32,500 nucleotides of DNA from Neocallimastix lanati (nom. inval.). Lineage: Eukaryota; Neocallimastigomycota; Neocallimastigomycetes; Neocallimastigales; Neocallimastigaceae. Positions 1 to 17,363 of this stretch are shown here, one piece after another. Positions within the stretch are counted from its first letter, which is position 1. Every line of letters starts with the position of its first letter. Made by a program: the position numbers and the translations under genes. The stretch is from assembly GCA_016946835.1 (NCBI GenBank), contig JACVTC010000005.1:292501-325000 (forward strand), given 5' to 3'. Under the pieces are notes generated by a model, which saw nothing but the letters and a program-made list of their open reading frames with translations, ran no database searches and was not told where the DNA came from.

Positions 1-347
1 AATAAAAAATTTTTATTTTATTTTTTTTTATTTTATGCATAATTTAAAATTCAAAAATAGAAATGTGACAAAAAAAAATAAAAACTTTAATTTATATATA
101 ATTTCATTTTTTATATTTAATTATTTTATATTTAATTATTTTATATTTAATTATTTTATATTTAATTATTATTTAATATTAATTTTATTTTATATTTAAT
201 TTAATAATTATAATAATTTTATTTTATTATTATTATTATTATTATACTTCTAATACTATTTTAATATGTGATTTATTATTTATTTTTATATAATATATAT
301 TAATATATAAAAATATATTAATATTATTTTAAATATTTAAATTATAT

Positions 348-382
<35 letters not shown>

Positions 383-571
383 ATATATATGAAAAATATT
401 TATAAAAATTAATCATAAAAACTTATTAGGATATTATTATTTTCTTTATTAGCTATTTATTAGTTATTAAGAAATAAATAGAATAATAATTTGATTAGGA
501 TATTTTATTTTACTTTTTTTTTTTAAAAAAAAAAATACCTTAAAGATATATATTTTTAAATACATTAATAA

Positions 572-635
572 TTAATTTTTGCATTCATATAGTTATATTA
601 ATAACTTAATATAACTATATGAATGTAAAAATTAA
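572..635. repeat. 29-bp near-perfect inverted repeat (hairpin)
   Basis: The arms 572-600 and 607-635 are reverse complements over 29 bases with one mismatch, separated by the 6-base loop 'ataact'. The arm contains the mixed-composition core 'gcattcatatagttat', so the match is not just A/T chance. It could be a small terminal-inverted-repeat element, an RNA hairpin or a cruciform. No gene lies nearby to assign it to. Confidence 0.75.
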
Positions 636-910
636 GTTTCTAAAGAAAAAAAAGTAATTCTTAAGAAAATAATAATTTTTAGTATTCAAAATTATAAGGT
701 TTTTAGCTTTTTTCTTGAAGGAAATTAGAACACTTTTATTATTATTATTTAATGTATCTATATATATATTTATTATTATTCTTTTTGGTTTTTTAATAGT
801 TTTTTATTATTTTATTACAAATTATTTTAATTTAAAATATCTATTTAATCATTAGTGAAAATGTGATAAATAATAAATTATAAATTAATGAATGAATAAA
901 TAATAAATTA

Positions 911-1014
911 TGAATTATATTTTAAAACTTCTTAACCTTAAAAATAGAAATAATATATAAATCATGTATTATATTTTAAAACTTCTTAACCTTAAAAATA
1001 GAAATAATATATAT
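911..1014. repeat. Direct repeat, two copies, period 54 bp
   Basis: The block containing 'aaaacttcttaaccttaaaa' occurs at 911-959 and again at 965-1013, with offset 54. The two copies are identical over about 46 bases. This is a recent local tandem duplication in noncoding DNA; no function is evident. Confidence 0.8.
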
Positions 1015-1197
1015 ATATATATACAGTATATTTCAAAAATTAATTATTACATGTTTTGTGTAATTAGTTTTTTTTTCATAATATTATTTAAATTTTGTTA
1101 AAACGAATAAATATATATATATATATATAATATTCTATAATGAATTTTGTAAAAAATTCTATTTTATCTAATTATATTACAATATTTAATAATAATA

Positions 1198-1233
<36 letters not shown>

Positions 1234-1986
1234 ATAAAAATTTTAATTTATTTTTTTTTTTATGAAATTGTTAACATAAAAAATTAAATTAAAATTAGGT
1301 TAAAGTTTTATCAATTTAATTATATTCAAATTTTTATATTATCCTATTAAGAAAAATAGTGATTCTATGTCTTAATAATAAAATTTGTTCCATAATTCAA
1401 ATATAAAAAATATAAATATAAATATAAATATATTGAAATAAGTATAGTTATAAAAAATTTACACTTTGAAGAATATATTTTATCAATTTGTTACATAATA
1501 CATGTATATATATAATTATTATTTTATTATTTACAATATAATTTTTATTAATATAAAATAAATACGTGAGGAGAGTTAGTAAAGAGAAGAGTTTAGTTTT
1601 AAGTTTTGTTAATTATAATAAATAAATTAAGGGTTTAAATAAAATAAATACAACCATAAAAAATTCTTTCTAAATAAATTAAACCAGTATCATTATTGAT
1701 ATAAAGTTAACATATTTGTGTATTTAATAAAATTATTAAATTTATATCTTTATAATAAATTTTATAATAATTTCTTATTTGAATTATATATTAATTAGAA
1801 TAGTTATTTTATTTTATATATTTATTTAATATATTTAATAATTTTATTATAATTAATAGTGATCATATAATATATTTTATTATAATATAATTAAATATAT
1901 ATAGTCGATAATATTAGTTATAATATCTATATGTTATTATTTTATATTTAATTTATTATTAAACTAGAGTTTTTATATGTAAAAAA

Positions 1987-2028
1987 ATCCTAGTAATAAC
2001 AATGGTTAATTTGGTTATTTTCTAGGAT
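1987..2028. repeat. Imperfect hairpin
   Basis: The left arm 'atcctagtaataac' (1987-2000) pairs with the right arm 'gttattttctaggat' (2014-2028). The 'cctag/ctagg' end of the stem is outside the usual A/T vocabulary of the region. Function is unknown. Confidence 0.5.
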
Positions 2029-2290
2029 AAAAAAAAATATTAATATTAATAAAAAGATAATTAAAAATTAATAGCACATAAAAAGTCACTTGATATAAAA
2101 CAAATATGTGTAGTAACATATTTGTATATTTAATAATAATTATTAAATATTAAATTTATATCTTTTTGATAATAATTATTTTATTTTATTTTATTTCAAT
2201 ATATATTATTATAATTATAATAATTATAATACTTTAATTCATATAAAATTTATATATTTCTATATATTAGAATATATAATTAATAAATTA

Positions 2291-2330
2291 CCTATTTCTT
2301 ATAAATTAAATTATTTATATTAGAAATAGG
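2291..2330. repeat. Imperfect palindrome, 40 bp
   Basis: 'cctatttct' at 2291-2299 is the exact reverse complement of 'agaaatagg' at 2322-2330, and pairing continues imperfectly inward. It is another small hairpin in the AT-rich flank; no function can be assigned. Confidence 0.5.
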
Positions 2331-3030
2331 GAACTCTCTTGTAAATTTTTAGGAATTAGAATTATTATTTAATTGTACGAATATTATAATTTTATTAATA
2401 AAATTTACTAAACTACCATTATTTAAAACCCACTGCTTATAAATTATTGCACATAAAAGTCATATCACACTCATATCATTATGAATATCATGTGTTTAAT
2501 CATATGATATATATTTAATTTAAATGAAAAGAATATATTACTTTTATTTATTTAATTTAAATACTTTATTTATTTATTATAATAGAACTCTATTTTCTAT
2601 GAATATACAAACTACCATAAAATATATACACAATATATTACTATGAGTTTATATTACAATAACTTGTTAAAGATATTTAATACTTGTGTTCGCTATTATT
2701 AAAACAGTTACCAAATAACAAATTTATTTTTATTTTTTGATTTATTATATTCTTTTTTTTTTTTTTTTTCTATTATTATATATAGATATATATTTTTATA
2801 TTTTATATTTTTTATTTTTAATTTATATCATCTTGTGTTAATTGTTTTTTATTTAGAATTTAAATAGTTTAATAATTATATTTTTTTTTTTTTTTTATTT
2901 TTTTTTCTTATTTTTAATGATTTTATATTTTAATTATTTATTATAATTTTATTATTATTGTTATTATTATTATTATTATTTGATTAATTTTTTTTTAAAT
3001 AATTAAATTAATGACTTGCATTTTAATATT

Positions 3031-3055
3031 TTCTTTTCCTCCAAAGGAAGAAAAA
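3031..3055. terminator. Hairpin just beyond the ankyrin gene stop codon
   Basis: The sequence 'ttcttttcctccaaaggaagaaaaa' folds into a short stem ('ttcct' with 'aggaa', continued by T/A pairs) about 20 bases beyond the stop codon of the minus-strand ankyrin gene. It may sit in the 3' untranslated region. A role in 3' end formation is only inferred from position. Confidence 0.25.
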
Positions 3056-3073
3056 TATATATGTACATTTAAT

Positions 3074-5257
3074 TTATGATATAGCTATTCTTTTTATTAT
3101 TGTTATTTTTAGATCAATTAAATTCTTTATAATATTTTTATTTTTACTCGATAAGGCATAACTTATTGGAGTATTACCATAATTATTTTCTTTATTTAAA
3201 TTTGCTCCAAGTTTAATCAAATAATATATAATATTTTCATTTCCATTTTCAAATGCATAAAATATTGGTGTTGTACCATAATTATCTTCTTGATTGATAT
3301 TGGCTCCAAAATCAATTAAACACTTTACAATATTTTCATTTCCGTTTTGGCAGGCGTAAAACAATGGGGTCCTGCCAAAACAATTTTCTTTATCTATATG
3401 CGCTCCATGTTTAATTAAATATCTAACAATATTTTCATTTCCATTTTGGCAGGCGTAAAATAGTGGGGTCATACCAAAATAATTTTCTTGATTTATATGG
3501 GCTCCAAGTTCAATTAAATATTTAGCATTAATTTCATTCCCACTTTTACATGCGTAAATTAATAGAGTATCACCATAAAGACGTTCTTTATTTATATCTC
3601 TTTTATCTTTAATTAATAGTTGTATTAAATTTTTAGTTCCATGTTGACATGCAAAAAATAATCTATCACTTAAATATTCTTCATTATTTACAATTGCACC
3701 ATGCTTAATTAAAAATTTCACCATATTTTTATTTTTATCAAAGCAGGCATAGATTAATGGGGTATATCCATAAAGATTTTTTTTATTGATATCGGCACCA
3801 CGCTCTATTAAATATTTAGCGAGAGCTTCATTTCCATTCTGACAAGCATAAATTAAAGGGGTATTCTTCACATTATTTTCTTTATTGATATCTGCGCCAT
3901 GTTCAACTAAATATTTAGCGAGGGTTTCATCGTCATTTAAACATGCATAAATTAATGGTGTATTCTTAGAATAATCTTCTTGATTTATATCTGCTCCATG
4001 TTTAATTAATAATTTTATTAAGCGTTTACTCCCCTGTTGACAAGCAAATAATAATGGATCGTATGAACTTTCTTCCTTATTTATATATGCACCATGTTCA
4101 ATTAAATCCATCATCATATCGACATTTTTATTTTTACAGGCATAATATAATGGAGTAAATTCATATAAATTTTTTTTATTTACCGTGGCTCCATGTTCAA
4201 TTAAATATTTAACTAAAACTTCATTTCCATTTTTAGAAGCATAAATTAATGGTGTATCATTTTTATTATTCTCTTTATTGATTTCTGCCCCGTGTTCAAT
4301 TAGGTACTTTGATATAATTTCATTTCCATTTTTACAGGCATAAATTAATGGGGTATCCTTTGAATAATTTTCTTTATTGATATCGACTCCTTTTTCAATT
4401 AAGGATTTTACTATTTTTTCGTATCCATTTTGACACGCATAAAATAATGGAGTATTTCCAATAAGATCTACTGTATTTATATCGACACCCAATTCAATTA
4501 AATAGTTTATAATGTTTAAATTCTTACCCTTAAATGCAGAGATTAACGGAGTATCCCTTGAATTGCTTTCTTTATTTATATCAGCTCCATGTTCAATTAA
4601 GTATTATGCAATATGTTCACATCCATTTTCACAAGCGTAAAATAATGGTGTTTTAGCATATATATCTTCTCTATTCACATCAGCTCCATGGACTACTAAA
4701 TATTTGACTAAATATTCATTATTATCATGACATGTCTTAAGTAAATATTGATCTTTAGGTCTGTAATAAAGTTTATCAAGTTTTGAAATTTTATATTTCT
4801 TATTAGAAATTTTCTTATTTAAATCCGAAGTAGAAATTGCTGCTTGATTTGCATAATGAACAAGTAACCATTTAATAAAACTATTGTCATAAAATTTAAA
4901 ATTATCATAAATAATTTTTAAGAGTTCATCATTATTATCTTTTATTAATTCTTTTATTAAAAAGGAGGATATATATAAAGAATTATGACAATTTTTAATA
5001 ATAAATTTTAATCTCTCTGAAGTTAGTAATTTTTTATAAAAAATTTCAAATACAATATCTCTTTTACTTGAATTTCTATAATTTATATTATTATGGAAAT
5101 TATTATTATTTATGAAGGTAGTTATTTTTTCAATATCTTCTGTATCAATAGCTTTTATAAGTGAATTAATTTGTAAGCCAATATTTGATTTTTTATTAAT
5201 ACGATTTAAAATAATAAATTTTTTTTTTAAGTCATGGTAATATTCTTGAGTATTCAT
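3074..5257 (-). pseudogene. Ankyrin-repeat protein gene with a single in-frame stop
   Basis: The frame runs from a good ATG (5257-5255, context AAAATG) to a stop at 3074, 728 codons, interrupted only by a TAA at 4606-4604 (codon 218). Frame is unchanged across that stop. Residues 1 to about 150 form a polar N-terminal region with no recognised domain. Then come about 17 ankyrin repeats of 33 residues, each with a TPLIYAC-like start and a KYLIEHGADIN-like end. The TAA falls where sister repeats have AAA (Lys before YLIEHG), so one A-to-T change explains it. A downstream start at 4492 would be TTG and is not credible. Ankyrin repeats bind other proteins; no partner domain is present. It could be a young pseudogene, a strain polymorphism or a sequencing error. 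The uniform repeats argue for recent repeat expansion or gene conversion. Confidence 0.8.
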
Positions 5258-5690
5258 TTTTAAATTTTAAAAGAAATATAACAAAAAAGAAAAATTTTTT
5301 TTTTTTTTTTTTATAATTTATTTGATTTTAAAATATATTTAATATATATATATATAAACCACTTTCTATATAAAATCGTGTTAATTATAAAAAAAATATA
5401 TTTTTTTATTATTATTTTCTAGATTTTTCCTTTTTTTTTTTATTTTATTTTTCTCTTTTTTTTTATTTTATTTTTTTTTTTCTGATTTTTTTTTATTTTT
5501 ATTTTTATTTTTGTATGTGACATAAATTAAATATTATGTCCGTAAAAATATTAATTATAAAATATATATTTTTATTATTATTATTTTAAAAAAATTAATT
5601 TTTATTCGAATTTTTTTTCATTTATATATATATATATATTTTTTTTTATATAAATAGATTTCATTTAAATTCAAAAAAAATTACATTACG

Positions 5691-5742
<52 letters not shown>

Positions 5743-7189
5743 AATATTTTCCAATTAATTTATAAACCCATAGAAATTAAAAAATTAAAAATTTATTTTA
5801 ATTCATTATATTTTCAAAATGGAAATACTACTAAAAAAAAAAAAAAAAAAAAAAAAGAAATAAATGAATATAGAAATAATAAATAATCAAATAATAAATA
5901 ATTAAATAATAAATAATAAAAAATTGAATAAATAATAAATAATAAATAATTAAATAATAAGGGTATCTATTATATTCCTATTCAAGTTTACATATATAAA
6001 AAATATGAGTTTGTTTTTGCTTTATTTATATAATATTGTTTTCTGTAAAGTATTTTCTTTTTTATTTATATTTTCTTCTACAAAACAACATATATTATTA
6101 ATGGGAATAAGAGTAAAATAAAGGATAAGTTTAAAAGTTAATAATAATAATAATTATTAATTCAATTTTAATTCTAAAAATAAAAATAAAAATAAAATAT
6201 ATATATATAATTTATAATTTTGAATTATATTACTAACTGGAACTAATTTTTCCTTTCATTAAAAATATAATATTTATACTTCTTTTTTTTATTTATTTTT
6301 TTTTTGTTTTTGTTTTTTTTTGTTTTTTTAAAAAAATTATGATAATTATTTATATATATTTATTTAATATTTATTTATTAATTATTATATATTATAAATA
6401 AAAATAAACATTTTTTATACAATAATAAAATATTATATTATTTTAAATTTATAATTAATAAAAAAAATATTGAAAAAAATATATTCTAAAAGAATACATT
6501 TATATCTTAAAAAAAAAAAAATTTCTTAAATATAAAAACGATCTCCCAACAAACTATTTGCTAGGCTCTTAACAAAATCTTATATTCATTTCAAAAAAGA
6601 TTTATATATACAAATATATAAATATTTTATTTTTATGTTAAAACTTCATATATTTTGTATATATTAATGAAAACTTATTACTTATATAATTCATTGATAC
6701 GGATTTAATTTACATAGAAAAAATTTCTATAACTTTTGTTTATTTTTTTAATTTAACATATTTTTTTTTTCTAACAATAAAACTAAAAAGTTTATTTATA
6801 AAATCTCAATTCTTCTCGAAAATATCAAGACAAAAGGCCTAACAAATTATAATATAAATCATAATACAAAAGCAAGAGGTAAGTAACCTTCACTAGATGC
6901 ACTTACCAGATCCCTCTTTAAGAAGCCTTGTCTATATCTTTCTATACTATAACTTTTATATTAATCATTACAAAATTATATAACTTTGTATTATGTGTTA
7001 CCTACTAATTACATTATAATTGTATTACATTAATTACATTAATACTACATTAATTTAATACATTAAAGACATTAAAGAAATAATTATTACTATAGTGAAA
7101 TATTGAAATATGAATTTAATTATTGAAAATAATTAACCAATATACAAATATATGTATATGATTCATTGAATAATAAATATTAAATAGTC
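5258..7189. other. Intergenic region, AT-rich, with a possible old element near 6.5-6.95 kb
   Basis: This region carries long T and A runs (T46 at 5693-5738, A runs near 5832-5855), (TAAATAA)-type repeats at 5880-5960 and the upstream flank of the ankyrin gene. From about 6530 to 6950 the composition is less extreme ('acgatctcccaacaaac', 'tgcacttaccagatccctc'), and one minus frame near 6850-6950 is open for roughly 27 codons. I see no domain there. It could be a worn solo LTR or gene relic, but I cannot support either. Confidence 0.5.
5693..5738. repeat. Poly-T tract, 46 bases
   Basis: An uninterrupted run of T, among the longest homopolymers in the window. Such tracts are common in dictyostelid intergenic DNA, often between promoter and start codon of genes, but this one is over 400 bases upstream of the ankyrin ATG. 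Confidence 0.9.
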
Positions 7190-7770
7190 ATAAGGCAATG
7201 ATGTCTAACTTCTTTATAAAATTATTATAAATAAATATAATAATTATCTATTATCTATATAATCTCTCCAAAGAACCCTTGAATATTAAATAAATCACTT
7301 CTAAGTTTAAAAATTTTTAATATTTTTACAAAATAAATGCTTGTCATGATAATTTCTTAATGTAAGTAGGTTAATGGAATGCTGAACCTTGTAGATCTTT
7401 AGTAATTAATAATCTTGCTTGAATTTTATCACCTACTTCATTAGCTATAATAAGAAGTTTCTTTTACTATTGCGTTAAAGTCCAGAAGATCATTATGTTC
7501 AAATACATCCCATAAACATATAAATTCATTATGAAAAAGGGTTATACTGAAATTTTGACAGTTTAATAGTTCTTTAGACAACTAGCAAAATCATTTTTCG
7601 CTCTGTCTTTTAAATCTTTACCTTTTTCTTTTACTATTGATGTAGATGTTTCCTAAAGAACGTCTAACACCCCAAAAGGAAACTATAATTACTGAGAGTT
7701 TATATCCATATTCTAAATTATCATTTGTGAATTGGTGGAATATTAAAAGTCCAACAAATTAGAGAATTAT
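7190..7770 (-). pseudogene. Frameshifted relic of an unidentified protein gene
   Basis: The minus strand has consecutive coding-like pieces in shifting frames, with typical dictyostelid codons. In order from 7750 downward they read approximately GLLIFHQFTNDNLEYGYK, ETSTSIVKEKGKDLKDRAK, ITLFHNEFICLWDVFEHND, ANEVGDKIQARLLITKDLQG, LLTLRNYHDKHLFCKNIK and LEVIYLIFKGSLERLYR. At least four frameshifts and several stops separate them, and no ATG-bounded frame survives. I do not recognise the family. The region also stands out as less AT-rich than its flanks, as expected for former coding DNA. It could instead be part of a transposon, but no transposon motif is visible. Confidence 0.5.
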
Positions 7771-12942
<5,172 letters not shown>

Positions 12943-13143
12943 TTTTATTAACAATATTTAATTATTTAATTATTTATTATGTTTATAAATATAATTATTT
13001 ATATATATATTGAAGTTTTCATATTTTTCAGAAAATAAATAAATATGAATAAAACAAGCTATTTATATATTTTTTAGTCTCTATTTTTTTTTTTTTATCT
13101 TTATTGAATTATATTTTAATACTCATAAAAATATTATCTATGT

Positions 13144-13179
13144 TATCTATATAGTGTATAATATAATATATAGATAATA
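13144..13179. repeat. Short inverted repeat
   Basis: The arms 'ttatctatata' (13144-13154) and 'tatatagataa' (about 13169-13179) are complementary, with a loop of about 14 bases. Being made of A/T apart from one G-C pair, it could arise by chance. Confidence 0.35.
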
Positions 13180-13632
13180 CATTATAAATAAATAAAAATT
13201 ATTAATAATAATAAAAAAAAAAAGAATCAAAGAATAATTACATATATAAGAAAAATATAATAATTAAAAAAAAAATCATAGGATGAATGACATAATAATA
13301 AAGTGGTCCAATTAAATAATTAAATTAAACCAAATTTTGAATTTAAACTGGAAATCATCATTCTTGGAAAACGGATTAAGACATACCAAAATTTTTTACA
13401 GAAAATTATTATTATTATGTTAAAAAATTTTATAATTATTAAACTTTATGATAATTAAATTAAAAAAAAAAATTTTTTTTAATTCAGTGTCCATTATTTA
13501 ATTATTATTTCATATTTTATTATAATGTATAATAATATTTTATATATAATATATAAAATATAATATATAAAATATTAACTTCTAAAGAAATAAAACGTAA
13601 AATTAAAAGACAATTTCCATCAATCATTATGG

Positions 13633-13670
13633 AAAAATGTACAAATTGTATTTGTACATTTTTTTTTTAC
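13633..13670 (+). terminator. Perfect 13-bp hairpin followed by a T run
   Basis: The arms 'aaaaatgtacaaa' (13633-13645) and 'tttgtacattttt' (13651-13663) are exact reverse complements around the loop 'ttgta', and the right arm runs into T to about 13668. The shape is that of an intrinsic or polymerase III-like terminator, but no plus-strand gene ends here. It may be a chance hairpin or part of a small RNA. Confidence 0.35.
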
Positions 13671-13799
13671 TTTTCACAACCTTTAAAAAAAATTTGGATT
13701 TAATTAAATAATACATTATTATACAATCTATAAGGAATTAATATATTATATTATATTATATTATATTATATTAGTAATATTTCTTATAATTTTTTTTTA

Positions 13800-13961
13800 T
13801 TTATTTTTAATATTTATTATTTATTATTTATTATTTATAATTTATTATTTATTATTTATTATTTATTATTTATTATTTATTATTTATTATTTATTATTTA
13901 TTATTTATTATTTATTATTTATTATTTATTATTTATTATTTATTATTTATTATTTAATTAT
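13800..13961. repeat. (TTATTTA)n heptanucleotide satellite
   Basis: About 20 near-perfect copies of a 7-base unit. The same unit recurs near 30.1, 31.2 (reverse orientation) and 32.3 kb. Because 7 is not a multiple of 3, all three frames give the same cyclic peptide (LLFIIYY), which produces spurious open frames. Confidence 0.9.
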
Positions 13962-14181
13962 TTATTATATACAATGTATAATACGCATTTATACAAAAAC
14001 AAAAAAAAAAAAACTATAATTCAATTAAAGCTTCATTTTCTAAATCCAACACCGGAAAATGCAACATTCTCATTAATTATTTTTTTTAATAATGTTAGAA
14101 ATATCAATGTTTTATTATTTACTTACAATATTTATTTGAAGCAAAAGACTTTTTTTTTTTAATAATACGCTGATTTATACA

Positions 14182-14269
14182 GGCTCCAGATTGTTAATAA
14201 ACAGTATAGTTTTTAGCATATATATAGCATAAAACCCTATTGTTTATATATATACAATTTCTAGAGCCT
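14182..14269. repeat. Imperfect hairpin of about 88 bases
   Basis: The left half (14182-14220: 'ggctccagattgt', 'aataaacagtatag', 'tttttagcata') and the right half (14224-14269: 'tagcataaaaccctat', 'tgtttat', 'acaatttctagagcc') are imperfect reverse complements through most of their length. A further inverted copy of the 'tatagtttttagcatata' segment lies at about 14308-14327 as 'atatatgctaaaaaccata'. This could be a MITE-like element or a precursor of a small RNA. No coding frame is present. Confidence 0.55.
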
Positions 14270-14615
14270 TAATTAATAAATGTAAAATGGTATAGTTTTT
14301 GTATAAATATATGCTAAAAACCATATGATTTTAAATATTATATAATATAATATTTTCATGTCATTAATAATTTTTTTAGTTATGACTGTATTTATATACA
14401 AATAATTAATTATACGCCATAATATAAAGTTCAATCATTAAATATAAATTAATTTATTAATTTTAGTTTACAATTTTGATATTTTATATTTATAAATACA
14501 TTTTAATGGTTAATAATTAATATTATATAATTAATATTATAATTAATTTATATTTATATTATAATTAATTTTAATATATACATAATTTTTATGTAAAAAT
14601 AGTACAAAAATTTAA

Positions 14616-14715
14616 TAGTAAAATTTGGTAAAGTAAAATTGGTAATGAAATATTGGTAATGTAAAATCGGTAATGTAAAATTGGTAATGTAAAATCGGTA
14701 ATGTAAAATTGGTAA
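14616..14715. repeat. 15-bp minisatellite (GTAAAATTGGTAAT type)
   Basis: About seven diverging copies of a 14-15 base unit 'ggtaatgtaaaat' followed by C or T. The central copies alternate 'atcggtaat' and 'attggtaat', which suggests expansion of a 30-base dimer. Confidence 0.85.
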
Positions 14716-15021
14716 ATAAGAAAGTATTCAATATTAAATATTAATGATTTTAATACATAAAAGGTTTTTTTTTTAGTGTATATATGATAAAAAAAAATGC
14801 AATTTTTATTAAATCAACAATTCAATAAATATTACCTAAAATAAAAGTATAATTAGTTAAAATAAAAAAACTAGTTTAAAATCTTAATTTTTTTTAAAGT
14901 TATATAATAAGTATTACTTATTTTTAAATATTTAAATTATTAATACTTAATTACTTAAAAAAAATATATATATATATATTGAACATGAAACAGTCTTTTA
15001 AAGAAAATAAAATAAAATAAA

Positions 15022-15023
<2 letters not shown>

Positions 15024-15064
<41 letters not shown>
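15024..15064. repeat. Poly-A tract, 41 bases
   Basis: Uninterrupted run of A following an (AATAA)n-like stretch. Noncoding. Confidence 0.9.
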
Positions 15065-15066
<2 letters not shown>

Positions 15067-15217
15067 GAAAAAAAAAAGATTTAGAAAATCTAAATAATAT
15101 TTTTTCTTATTTTTTTAAAAAAAAATAAACTATTATACTTAACTAAGATAAATAATTAAATAACGAATTGTATATATATATATTATTATTTATTTAACTA
15201 TAAAGTTTCATAGCCAG

Positions 15218-15250
<33 letters not shown>

Positions 15251-15522
15251 ATCCTCATTAATTTATTATTTATTCTTGATTATTTTTGTTCTTATTTTAT
15301 TTATTATTTTTTTTATATTTATATTTTTTTTATAACAAATAAAACCCAAAAGGAGATTTCAAGGTTACAGGTATTGATTTTTTTTTTTTTTTGGTTTTTG
15401 TTTTGTTTTTTGTTTTTTGTTTTTTGCTTCTCGTTTTAATTGAATTTTAATAATTAGATCAAAATAAAAAAAAAAATCGATATTAAATTTAAGCTTTTTT
15501 TTTTCTTAAATAAATATCTAAA

Positions 15523-16927
<1,405 letters not shown>

Positions 16928-17031
16928 ATATATGTATTTATATTTTTATTTTTACTATATGTATTTATATTTTTATTTTTACTATATGTATTTATATTTT
17001 TATTTTTACTATATGTATTTATATTTTTATT
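16928..17031. repeat. 27-bp minisatellite, four copies
   Basis: The unit 'tatatgtatttatat' plus 'ttttatttttac' repeats with an exact 27-base period (its single G falls at 16934, 16961, 16988 and 17015). It runs into a (TTTA)n tail. The 17.05 kb GC patch follows at once. Confidence 0.9.
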
Positions 17032-17044
17032 TATTTATTTATTT

Positions 17045-17145
17045 GGAGTTTAGAGCGCCGTCGCCGTACTGGTATGGCAGTTAATCATACACTCATATTA
17101 ACATATGGGGGAGACAAAAGTCTTCAGTCTATAAAAAAAATATAA
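17045..17145 (+). other. Isolated GC-rich patch with a short strong hairpin
   Basis: Within DNA of nearly pure A/T, 17052-17080 reads 'agagcgccgtcgccgtactg' and on to 'gtatggcag'. 'gccgtac' (17063-17069) pairs with 'gtatggc' (17072-17078), with one G-T pair. A second patch at 17106-17131 contains 'atgggggagacaaaagtc' and 'agtct'. A/T-rich DNA flanks both sides, as around dictyostelid noncoding RNA genes. No tRNA, rRNA or spliceosomal RNA signature is recognisable and no frame is open. A small RNA gene is a guess; strand is undetermined. Confidence 0.3.
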
Positions 17146-17363
17146 AACTTTTTTTACTTTTTTTTTTAAAAAAAAATAAAATAAAATAAAATAAGCTGCA
17201 ATTTCTAATTGGATACCTTGAATCAGCTAAAAATTCAGAATTATAATAGGAAAAAATAATTATAAATTTTATCTTTTTTTTACTCTTTTTAGTTGTATTT
17301 TAATCTTATTTTTTTTAACATCTTAAAAGATAGTGAAATGGTGGCAAATAACTCAAATGACTA

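Larger units (their letters stand above)
1..3030. other. AT-only intergenic region with short repeats
   Basis: No coding region is visible. The stretch consists of A/T homopolymers (for example T runs near 351-378 and 1200-1226), (TATTTAATTAT)n-like repeats at 110-170 and (ATT)n tracts near 226-244 and 2950-2981. Partly similar AT-rich blocks recur near 1700-1760 and 2110-2170 (shared words around 'aacatatttgt' followed by 'tatttaataa'), which suggests old dispersed or tandem repeats. Hairpins inside it are listed separately. As the downstream flank of the ankyrin gene at 3074-5257 it should contain that gene's polyadenylation region, but no single signal stands out in such DNA. Confidence 0.7.
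12943..13799. other. Upstream region of the ankyrin-HECT gene
   Basis: Noncoding AT-rich DNA that should include the promoter of the minus-strand gene starting at 12942. It holds two hairpins (13144-13179 and 13633-13663) and a less AT-rich patch around 13300-13400 ('gtggtccaatt', 'ttcttggaaaacgg') with no supported open frame. No TATA box can be singled out in this composition. Confidence 0.5.
14270..15522. other. Intergenic region, simple sequence
   Basis: No gene is visible. It contains the 15-bp minisatellite at 14616-14715, long A runs at 15024-15064 and 15219-15249, and T-rich tracts with G interruptions (TTTTTTG repeats) near 15375-15427. Confidence 0.6.

Noticed and set aside
4490-4492. 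Start codon for the downstream part of the ankyrin gene
   Set aside because: The codon is TTG within a continuous repeat; the frame simply continues from the premature TAA upstream.
13800-13961. CRISPR-like array
   Set aside because: Repeats are contiguous 7-base units without spacers in a eukaryotic context.
13974-14162. Plus-strand ORF of 62 residues
   Set aside because: Asn/Lys/Phe-rich composition typical of AT-rich noncoding DNA with no motif. The opposite strand has an equally weak short frame, so neither is supported.
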